From: DASXVU01 sp963732855
GTDB lineage: Archaea > Thermoplasmatota > Thermoplasmata > Methanomassiliicoccales > UBA472
Direction of reading: 5' to 3'
Assembly: GCA_963732855.1 (NCBI GenBank)
Contig: CAVTBB010000001.1
Location: 1 to 64,000 of the forward strand
Length of the DNA: 64,000 nt
Below the pieces are notes generated by a model. It was not told where the DNA came from. It did no database searches and was given only the letters and a program-made list of their open reading frames with translations. Shown here one piece after another: positions 57,611-64,000 of this stretch (its first letter is position 1; each line of letters begins with the position of its first letter). The translations under genes and the position numbers were made by a program.

Positions 57611-59569
57611 ATGATGAAGGTAATAAATTCAAGGACCCTCGGTCTGGGAATCGACACCGGGGGAACGTTCACCGATGCTGCCATAGTCGATATGGAGACC
57701 ATGGAGGTGTTGGCCACGTCGAAATCGCCGACCACATACTCAGATCTCTCCATCGGCATGCTGGGAGCGGTCGATGGAGTCCTTGCCTCCAATATGTTCT
57801 CGGTCGATGAGATCAAGCTAGTCGGCCTCTCGACGACGCTCGCCACCAATTCCATTCTGACCGGGAAGGGCGGTTCTGTCGGATTGATATGCATCGGTTG
57901 GACCCCAGAACCAAAGGTCGACCTTGGGACGAAGATGGTCCATTCCATCGGTGGAGGGCACATGGTGAGCGGAAGGGAACGGGTACCCTTGAATATGTTC
58001 CAAATGGAGCATGCTATCAATTCAATGGTGGGGAAGGTCGACGCCATCGTCGTCTCGAGCATCTTCAGTGTCCATAACCCGGAGCATGAAGAGATAGCTC
58101 GCAGGATGATCCTTGAGAGGTCAAATCAGCTTGTGGTTGCAGGTCACGATCTGACCACGGAATTGGGAATCAAGGAAAGGACCATCACTGCCGTCTTGAA
58201 CGCCAAACTTATCCCTATCATCGGCGAGTTCCTGACTGGTGTAGAGAAATCATTGAGGAAGAGGAATATCGCCGGTCAGATCATGGTCTTCAAGGGCGAC
58301 GGGTCGATGATGAGCATCGCTGTCGCTAGAGAGCGGCCGGTCGAAACCATTTTGTCAGGGCCAGCCGCCAGCCTCATGGGGGGGCGCCTCCTCTCCAAGT
58401 TAGATAACTGCATCGTCCTGGACATCGGAGGGACATCGACTGACATCGCATACCTGGACAAAGGGTTCCCACGTATCACCAAGGAAGGAGCTACGGTCGG
58501 TAATTGGCGGACCAGAGTGAGGGCGATCGACATATGGACAAGCGGTCTGGGGGGAGATTCGGATGTCCAGGTGGACAGCCATGGCCGTATCGAGATAGGC
58601 CCGGAGAGGGTTACGCCGCTGGCCATCGCGTCGAAACGCAATCCTTCCGTGTTAGAAAAGATCAAGACCACCAGGATGACCACTTTCTACACTTGGTATG
58701 AAAGGGACCCTAGCACCCTAAGCGAGGAGGACGCTTTGGTGTACGATCACATCAGGACGTACGGCCTTTGCACGCTCTATGAATTGCATGATGCCCTTAA
58801 GGACAGGACCTACGTTACCGAGAATCTCAGGTCCCTCAAGGCCAAGGGATTCGTGTCCCAGACCGGGCTCACGCCCACCGACTTCATGCATGCTAACGGG
58901 AAGTATGTCTCCGGTGATGTCAATGCTGCCCGTGAAGGAATAGAGATCTTCGCAAACCGGTTGTGTATGTCGTCAGAGCAATTCGTTGGAGTATTCATGG
59001 ATGAGATGGTCACCCGAGTGGGTGCCGAGATCATCAAGAAACTGATATATGACGAGGCAGGGGAGTTGACCAATTCCAAATCCCTCGACTACATGATCCG
59101 CGCCAGCCTAGGCGCAGCCGGATTCCGCACCATGTCGATCGATGCGAAGCTAGATAGGCCGATCGTCGGTATCGGGGCACCAGCCCACATATTCGTTCCG
59201 GAGCTGGAGAAGCGACTGGAGGTCAAAGTGATTATCCCACCTCATGCTGATGTCGGTAATGCGGTGGGGGCGGTGTGCAGCAAGGTCTCCGAATCGATCA
59301 CCCTGCAGGTCTACCCCAGAGGCAGCCACTTCTGGATCTTCTCTTCTTTGACCGATCCTGAGAAATTTGATAGCCAGGAGGAGGCGGTCATCCGGGCTAA
59401 GGAGATGGCCTCTACTTATGTGAGAGACAGAGCGTTATTGGCTGGGGCAAAGGATGTTAAGGTGATGGTGGAAGCCTGTGAGGATTCCGGAAAGACAGAC
59501 TTGGGGACGCTGAAGCACAGCTCCAACTGGATAAGGGTCTGTGCCAGGGCAAGTGGTGATCCGGTTTGA
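57611..59569 (+). CDS. Hydantoinase/oxoprolinase-family protein (HyuA-like), copy 2
   Basis: A 652-residue paralogue of the protein at 17434, with the same blocks: LGLGIDTGGTFTDAAIVDME, GLSTTLATNSILTGKGGSVG, LSGPAASLMGGRLLSKLDNC and LDIGGTSTDIAYLDKG. The mid-protein insertion is also present (ALVYDHIRTYGLCTLYELHD, then LKAKGFVSQTGLTPTDFMHA) and resembles a winged helix. As with copy 1, no HyuB-type subunit lies next to it. The substrate is unknown; ATP-dependent ring opening or amide activation is known for the family. ATG 57611 or 57614. Confidence 0.75.
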   Translation: MMKVINSRTLGLGIDTGGTFTDAAIVDMETMEVLATSKSPTTYSDLSIGMLGAVDGVLASNMFSVDEIKLVGLSTTLATNSILTGKGGSVGLICIGWTPEPKVDLGTKMVHSIGGGHMVSGRERVPLNMFQMEHAINSMVGKVDAIVVSSIFSVHNPEHEEIARRMILERSNQLVVAGHDLTTELGIKERTITAVLNAKLIPIIGEFLTGVEKSLRKRNIAGQIMVFKGDGSMMSIAVARERPVETILSGPAASLMGGRLLSKLDNCIVLDIGGTSTDIAYLDKGFPRITKEGATVGNWRTRVRAIDIWTSGLGGDSDVQVDSHGRIEIGPERVTPLAIASKRNPSVLEKIKTTRMTTFYTWYERDPSTLSEEDALVYDHIRTYGLCTLYELHDALKDRTYVTENLRSLKAKGFVSQTGLTPTDFMHANGKYVSGDVNAAREGIEIFANRLCMSSEQFVGVFMDEMVTRVGAEIIKKLIYDEAGELTNSKSLDYMIRASLGAAGFRTMSIDAKLDRPIVGIGAPAHIFVPELEKRLEVKVIIPPHADVGNAVGAVCSKVSESITLQVYPRGSHFWIFSSLTDPEKFDSQEEAVIRAKEMASTYVRDRALLAGAKDVKVMVEACEDSGKTDLGTLKHSSNWIRVCARASGDPV

Positions 59570-59709
59570 TCTGGTAATCTTCTAATCACGATTCGACCAT
59601 TGCGCAATCCCTAACAGGTCTATTCGGTGAAAGGGCAATGGAAATCGGATAAGACCAATGCGAGGATAGATGAACAACGGGATGCCTTGAAGGTCTAAGG
59701 TTAAGGATT

Positions 59710-59974
59710 ATGATGGTCAAGATCGAGGTTTACACATCCACTTGCGGAAAGTGCAAGAAACTGGAGCAGGTCGTGCATGAAGCGGTCGATGAGCTGAAGT
59801 ATCGACGCTGAGATCGTCAAGCTGCAGGATGGCATCGAAGTTCGCGAGCGCGGAGTAACTCGGGCACCTGCGTTCTTCGTAAATGGCAAGCTGGTGCTTG
59901 AGGGGAGGGTGCCGCTTATCAGAGAAGCCATGGATCTTATCATGGATGCGGTCAACGACATATCGTATGCGTAG
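59710..59974 (+). pseudogene. Thioredoxin-like small redox protein, one frameshift
   Basis: The start reads KIEVYTSTCGKCKKLEQVVH, with a CGKC-type active site like archaeal glutaredoxin-like (MTH895-type) proteins, and stops after about 34 codons. One extra base near 59797 separates it from the continuation IDAEIVKLQDGIEVRERGVT and APAFFVNGKLVLEGRVP, which supplies the cis-Pro (APAFF) and the last strands. Without that base the gene encodes 87 residues, the normal family size. It lies 140 bases after the hydantoinase-family gene. A sequence error is plausible. Confidence 0.7.
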
Positions 59975-60130
59975 TGCTTTCCAATAAATTCTCTCGCCAG
60001 AAACAGCTGATATTTGGTTGCGTTTATAATATATGTCCAAACCGATTAATTGAACAACCAACAATTAAAGCTATGTTCCCGTAAGATACTCGTTGGAACT
60101 TGAGATTCTTCGTTTCATCAGCGAGGGACA

Positions 60131-60140
60131 TATATATTTA
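60131..60140 (+). promoter_or_regulatory. TATA box, near-leaderless promoter
   Basis: TATATATTTA is centred about 30 bases before the ATG at 60166, so transcription should begin within a few bases of the start codon. No Shine-Dalgarno is present between them. Confidence 0.55.
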
Positions 60141-60165
60141 TGACCAGAGCATCAACACTGATTGT

Positions 60166-60615
60166 ATGGCAAAAAAAACGGCACCCAAAACGCCAAAAGT
60201 TGAAGCCAAGAACACGGCAAAAAGCACCAAGGCTGTCGCTCAAGTCAAGAAAGTGGCTGCAGCAAAGGCGAAAAAGACCGTTGTTAAGGTCCAAAAAGTG
60301 AAGGACGAGGCGACAAAGATCAAAGCCGCCACGAAGGCCAAAGCCAAGAAAGAATCAAGCGCTAAGGCAAAGAAGGCCATCGAAAAGATAAAGGCCAACA
60401 AATTGTCAGCTGCCAATTACAAGAAAGGCGTCGAAGAGATCCAGGCTAAGAAATTAGAAGCTGCCAAGAAGGACACGCCAGCCATAAAAAAGGTCAAAGC
60501 TAAAGGACGCAAGGCTGCAGCTGCCCGCGTCCTAAAGAAGACGGTCCTTAAGTCAAAAGCGGTATCTGACACCCATCAAGAGCATGAGAAACAGCCACAA
60601 CCGAGATGGAAGTAA
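60166..60615 (+). CDS. Lys/Ala-rich histone-H1-like basic protein
   Basis: The 149-residue protein is dominated by Lys and Ala with AKK-type repeats (AAAKAKKTVVKVQKVKDEAT, KAKAKKESSAKAKKAIEKIK) and no hydrophobic core. It resembles the C-terminal tail of histone H1 and bacterial H1-like proteins that compact DNA or bind RNA. A role as a nucleoid-associated protein is inference from composition. The strong TATA box and near-leaderless start suggest high expression. The frame is open back to 60100, but ATG 60166 fits the promoter and the composition change. Composition alone cannot show homology. Confidence 0.6.
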   Translation: MAKKTAPKTPKVEAKNTAKSTKAVAQVKKVAAAKAKKTVVKVQKVKDEATKIKAATKAKAKKESSAKAKKAIEKIKANKLSAANYKKGVEEIQAKKLEAAKKDTPAIKKVKAKGRKAAAARVLKKTVLKSKAVSDTHQEHEKQPQPRWK

Positions 60616-61094
60616 ACAATTTATTTATGGAGAAAGAGCCAATATATTTGTACATTGGCATCTCCAATCCATTTTAATATGAGGGTGTACGAATATTTGC
60701 TGATCATTCATGGTCCTCTTCAGGACCAAGCGGATAAGGCCAGGCGTCAATGGCGAAGGGCCGTCGTACGAGACCAGGAAGTCTCAAAGCTGGTCCTTAG
60801 GCAATCATGACGAAATACTCATTTCCCGAACGATCAATGGGGTCTGATTGGAAGGCACTTTGATTCCTAGGGTGGTGGCACTCACTTTCTCATTCTCGAT
60901 AAGAAGATACTGACACAGGCTCTGTAAATGTGGGGGACGAGATTGTAGTTAGGGCCGAGGAGGTTCCTTTGTCTGGTCCGACTCAAATAATGAATTCGTA
61001 ACAAAGAACATCCAATTTTGGACCGAGAGATAGGGCGTACCTCAAACAGACGTCGAAGTGATATGATCGATGAACGAGAAACGCCACTCTCTCG
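60616..61094. other. Intergenic, nothing recognised
   Basis: No supported frame in these 480 bases; the two flanking genes converge here. Confidence 0.4.
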
Positions 61095-61496
61095 CTACTC
61101 CAATTCCGCCTTGCTGGTCACTATTAGTTTCACATCGACCCCGACATCGCCGAGCCATCTCTTAGCCAGCTCGACTATGTCATGGTGCTTCCCCTCCTCA
61201 AACAAGGCCTGGGGAACGCGGACAGTCATTTTCTTGCGCAGCCTCATCTCCTCTGCCTCCTCGATAGTGGCACAAGCCGAAGCCTTCTCCTCGTACATCA
61301 CATTGATATCGCCACCTTCCATTTTGCACTCGAAAGACACTTCTAGGCCACTTTCTCCGGTTACAGGATCCTGGGTGTAGCTGCCGGATAATTTGCTGAG
61401 GCTTGCGTTCTTCTTCATAAGCTCAGAGAAGAACCGCTTGATATCCTCGCCATCACCATAGAGTTCTAATCGATTTACATCGTTGTCCGGAGTCAT
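61095..61496 (-). CDS. Hypothetical 133-aa soluble protein
   Basis: A well-formed acidic alpha/beta protein: NRLELYGDGEDIKRFFSELM, then SGSYTQDPVTGESGLEVSFE, CKMEGGDINVMYEEKASACA, a helix EEAEEMRLRKKMTVRVPQAL and ELAKRWLGDVGVDVKLIVTS. The pattern of strand-helix pairs suggests a ferredoxin-like fold. I do not recognise the family. Good coding character throughout; no operon partner. Confidence 0.55.
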   Translation of the reverse strand: MTPDNDVNRLELYGDGEDIKRFFSELMKKNASLSKLSGSYTQDPVTGESGLEVSFECKMEGGDINVMYEEKASACATIEEAEEMRLRKKMTVRVPQALFEEGKHHDIVELAKRWLGDVGVDVKLIVTSKAELE

Positions 61497-61742
61497 GATC
61501 GAAACTATCTGACCTTCGATGGTAAAAAACTATCTTCTGCTAAGCCAGCGTGATTGCCGGATTTTCACATAATAATTAAGCCACGGGTAAGCACACTCCG
61601 ACTTTGTCCGGTTTAAGAGGCCCTATGTGCTGAAATAATCCGGATTTTGTCAAATATCAAACCTCTAGGAGCGAAAAAGACAAGATGATCCATGATTCTT
61701 AGCGAGGCAGGTTGATATATTGAAGAGTGACAAGCTCTTTCC

Positions 61743-62030
61743 ATGAGTTCCAGATCCGATGAAATTGACACATATCATTCTCCCGACATCTCAATACGAG
61801 TGCCTGGATCCAGACCTCATGATGGCAGGAACGGGGAGGGGGGGCCGTATCCAAGAGGATGGAAGGGTATTGCGGTAGCATTCTTGGCTAGACGTACTGT
61901 GTTCAAGGCAGATTGGATTGCGATGCTGCCGGTCGACGAAATGGAAGGCGAGAAATCCGCACGAATGATTCGATCTGGTGTGAGACAACCCCCTTCACCC
62001 GAAAATATATGGAGCGCGGACTCCAAGTAG
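61743..62030 (+). CDS. Uncertain 95-aa frame before msrA
   Basis: The frame from ATG 61743 ends 13 bases before msrA. Parts look protein-like (KGIAVAFLARRTVFKADWIA, MLPVDEMEGEKSARMI), others Gly/Arg/Pro-rich. Competing minus-strand frames exist. No ribosome-binding site or family was seen, so this may not be a gene. Confidence 0.25.
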   Translation: MSSRSDEIDTYHSPDISIRVPGSRPHDGRNGEGGPYPRGWKGIAVAFLARRTVFKADWIAMLPVDEMEGEKSARMIRSGVRQPPSPENIWSADSK

Positions 62031-62043
62031 GGCTCGAGTTGGT

Positions 62044-62529
62044 ATGATGGACACAAATCTTCGAAAGGCTGCTTTCGCCGGGGGATGCTTCTGGCATGTA
62101 GAAGCTGATTTCCGGGAAATCAAAGGCGTAGTGGAGACAGCAGTAGGGTATGAGGGGGGAAATTTCCCGAACCCGAAGTATGAGGACACGCATGATGGCA
62201 AGACCGGTCATGCGGAGTCGGTTGAGGTCACATATGACCCTGCCGTGGTATCATATAGGGAACTTCTGGATGCATTCTGGAAAATGATCGATCCGACGGA
62301 GCTTAACCGCCAAGGCCCGGACAAAGGAAGCCAGTATCGATCGGTAATCTTCTATTTTGATGAGGAACAGAGGAAGGTTGCCGAGGAGTCAAAGATCCAA
62401 TTAGGCAAGTCTGGAAAGTATGGGAAACCTATTGTGACCGAGATAGTCCCGGCGTCTAAATTCTGGATGGCCGAGGAGTATCATCAAAGATACTTTGAGA
62501 AACATGGACTTAGAACATGCCGTATGTGA
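62044..62529 (+). CDS. msrA: Peptide-methionine (S)-S-oxide reductase MsrA
   Basis: The 161-residue enzyme repairs oxidised methionine with thioredoxin as donor. The active-site motif is AAFAGGCFWHVEADFREIKG (usual GCFW, here followed by His rather than Gly), followed by GVVETAVGYEGGNFPNPKYE, TGHAESVEVTYDP and RQGPDKGSQYRSVIF, all conserved. A C-terminal Cys (RTCRM) could resolve the disulphide. ATG 62044 or the next codon. No msrB nearby. Confidence 0.9.
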   Translation: MMDTNLRKAAFAGGCFWHVEADFREIKGVVETAVGYEGGNFPNPKYEDTHDGKTGHAESVEVTYDPAVVSYRELLDAFWKMIDPTELNRQGPDKGSQYRSVIFYFDEEQRKVAEESKIQLGKSGKYGKPIVTEIVPASKFWMAEEYHQRYFEKHGLRTCRM

Positions 62530-63006
62530 TCAATAGGATGTAACTAGTTCGGACATTCCCGACTGAAGATTATTACTTCAACCCAGTGGAGAGTGAGTCC
62601 CCCTCTTCACCCACATTATCAATTATTGCCATTCATCATCTAGCGTATAGCAGTGTCATCCATCCGGAAAAAACGGACCCAGAGTATGATTCACGTGCCT
62701 GGTCCGATGCAAATGCCTCACAAATCAAAAATGCACGCCGGAAAATCATTTTCTACCTCATTAATCCGTCCTAGGCGCTGATAATAACCTTATATGATAT
62801 TGAGTAAGGATACTTTGTCAGTCGCGGAAACCCTCCTCCCCTAAGAATCTCGGGCCATTTTCCCCCTCCGTGCCTGACACCCCTTTTCTTTGTCATATCG
62901 ACTTTCTGATATATTCAAGAACGATAGTTCAGGCCGAGCACGGTCCACGTTTCCATCGAATGAGCAATGCCCGTTCCGGATATCGCGCTTTCGCTGGGAG
63001 GAACGT
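62530..63006. other. Intergenic, no gene recognised
   Basis: Short plus-strand frames (62586-62774, 62890-63081) are not convincing. No repeats or RNA motifs were recognised. Confidence 0.4.
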
Positions 63007-63477
63007 TCACTTCTCCTCGACAGGCATCATGATCTTCGAATAGAGGATCATGATCCCATCGACCATCTCGGGTTTCTTTGAGTATATCTCAATGCACGGT
63101 CCGGACACACGATATCCCTTTCCTTCGATCCATTCTTCCATCTCTCCGTATGCTTTTGTGAATTCCGTCCCTGGTCCTTTGAACGACATTGCCGCTACCT
63201 TCTGGGCAGGCATATGCCTGATCTTTATCCCGCCAGATTCCTTTGCCTCTCCCTTGAAAGTGATAACTATCTCGCTCCGGAGCTTCTCAGGAGGGACCTG
63301 CTTGGGATCGTCGAAGTAGATGCCCATGGGATGGAACCCGGGAATGACCTTCTGCCCCCCAGCCCAGCCATACAACCGGGGCATGAGCTCATCCCAGGGT
63401 ACCTGGTCATAGGGCCCAATGAAATCGATGTACGCGATATCTGTTTCCTTTCTGTCCTCGAACTTCGGTTTTGCCAT
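63007..63477 (-). CDS. GyrI-like / AraC effector-binding domain protein
   Basis: The 156-residue single-domain protein has two repeats of the SHS2-like fold: IAYIDFIGPYDQVPWDELMP and MPAQKVAAMSFKGPGTEFTK, then YGEMEEWIEGKGYRVSGPCI and EIYSKKPEMVD. GyrI-like domains bind small hydrophobic or cationic molecules; stand-alone forms are often drug-binding or hydrolase-like, with unknown role in archaea. A strong GGGGGGAAG site precedes ATG 63477. Confidence 0.75.
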   Translation of the reverse strand: MAKPKFEDRKETDIAYIDFIGPYDQVPWDELMPRLYGWAGGQKVIPGFHPMGIYFDDPKQVPPEKLRSEIVITFKGEAKESGGIKIRHMPAQKVAAMSFKGPGTEFTKAYGEMEEWIEGKGYRVSGPCIEIYSKKPEMVDGIMILYSKIMMPVEEK

Positions 63478-63581
63478 TTCTTCCCCCCAAAATACTAGCC
63501 CCAGGGTATTAAAAAGCGTTCTCCAGAGATCGCTGAAAATACCCTTCTCAGGATGGTTACTTCATCTTTGATCCAATAAAA

Positions 63582-64000
63582 TCATTCCATCTGCAATTTT
63601 GCTCTGGTCGTCATTTCGAATTCCACTTCCGACCCGACCGACATTATGTGTTTCGGTTTCATTTGCCCCAGGCTGCGGCCTTCCCTCATTCGGCGATCGA
63701 TCTCTCCCTGGATGATCTTGAATGCCATGGCTTTGCAAACCCTCACTTCAACGCGGCCGAGATCGTGACCGACCTTCAGGGTATGCAGGAGGTCGTCGCA
63801 TTCCCTGAGCAGGTGTTGGAGTATCTCCCTCTCATATCGCACCCTATTGCTTACATCCTTGTCAGGAATTATGAGGAACACCAATCTGGCAGGACTGCCC
63901 TTGATGTTGTAGAGCTCCCACCATCTAACGTTTCCCGCGCTATGCAACGCCTCATTGATGTGCCTGGAATAGATCTTGTTGCCAAGGAAGTTGCCCGATT
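63582..64000 (-). CDS. Partial gene running off the window end, unknown
   Basis: The minus-strand frame is open to the last base, so its start lies beyond the window. The visible 139 codons read GNKIYSRHINEALHSAGNVR, then ELYNIKGSPARLVFLIIPDK, ILQHLLRECDDLLHTLKVGH and end EMTTRAKLQME. It has clear coding character with a basic/acidic helical pattern. I do not recognise it from this part. Confidence 0.55.
   Translation of the reverse strand, partial: SGNFLGNKIYSRHINEALHSAGNVRWWELYNIKGSPARLVFLIIPDKDVSNRVRYEREILQHLLRECDDLLHTLKVGHDLGRVEVRVCKAMAFKIIQGEIDRRMREGRSLGQMKPKHIMSVGSEVEFEMTTRAKLQME

Noticed and set aside
1..64000. tRNA, rRNA or CRISPR loci
   Set aside because: I looked for T-loop/anticodon patterns, rRNA cores and regularly spaced short repeats and found none. 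A covariance-model scan could still find a tRNA missed by eye.

Overview
The window looks like part of an archaeal chromosome, most probably from the Thermoplasmata/Methanomassiliicoccales side of Thermoplasmatota. The evidence is an aRF1-type release-factor paralogue, FtsZ, a DUF2124 protein (a family I associate with methanogens), Mvh-type hydrogenase parts, archaeal winged-helix regulators, TATA-like boxes with near-leaderless starts, and S-layer-style secreted proteins with a C-terminal membrane anchor. The order-level assignment is inference. I see no rRNA, tRNA or CRISPR array.

Layout. 1-1.6 kb: a decayed IS1182-type element with both terminal inverted repeats visible. 1.6-10 kb: scattered single genes (aRF1 paralogue without the GGQ and NIKS motifs, FMN split-barrel protein, Mth938-domain protein, DUF2124, DUF47/PhoU-like) among gene remnants. 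10-24 kb: a surface-protein region with two related fibronectin-III (FN3) proteins (one collapsed by internal deletion), a hydantoinase/oxoprolinase-family protein, and a thioredoxin-FN3-CcdA fusion. 24-31 kb: CMD-family protein, amino-acid permease, a winged-helix regulator with a membrane partner, and two paralogous secreted proteins that carry the same tandem palindromic operator. 31-37 kb: flavoprotein, orphan response regulator, glutamate dehydrogenase, TrxR-like ferredoxin-NADP reductase. 37-43.7 kb: a tightly overlapping operon for a [NiFe]-hydrogenase joined to NfnAB and an MvhD-ferredoxin fusion. 43.7-56 kb: coiled-coil membrane protein, CheC, response regulator, aldo/keto reductase, IS1634-like remnant, ferredoxin, FtsZ, and a PAS/GAF histidine kinase. 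56-64 kb: SatP-like transporter, second hydantoinase-family protein, broken thioredoxin-like gene, Lys/Ala-rich DNA-binding-like protein, MsrA, and a GyrI-like protein.

The metabolic core is the 37-43.7 kb operon. Hydrogen would be split by the MvhGA-like subunits and its electrons routed through four [4Fe-4S] clusters and MvhD domains to NfnA/NfnB flavins, NADP(H) and ferredoxin. A nearby ferredoxin-NADP reductase and an NAD(P)-dependent glutamate dehydrogenase also use that pool.

Two features stand out as possibly undescribed. One is a pair of about 230-bp MITE-like elements in opposite orientation, each with imperfect terminal inverted repeats and its own perfect 8-bp target-site duplication. 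The other is the hydrogenase-Nfn operon itself. A caution: at least seven otherwise intact-looking non-IS genes carry one single-base frameshift. This could be real pseudogenisation or indel errors in the assembly, and raw reads would settle it.
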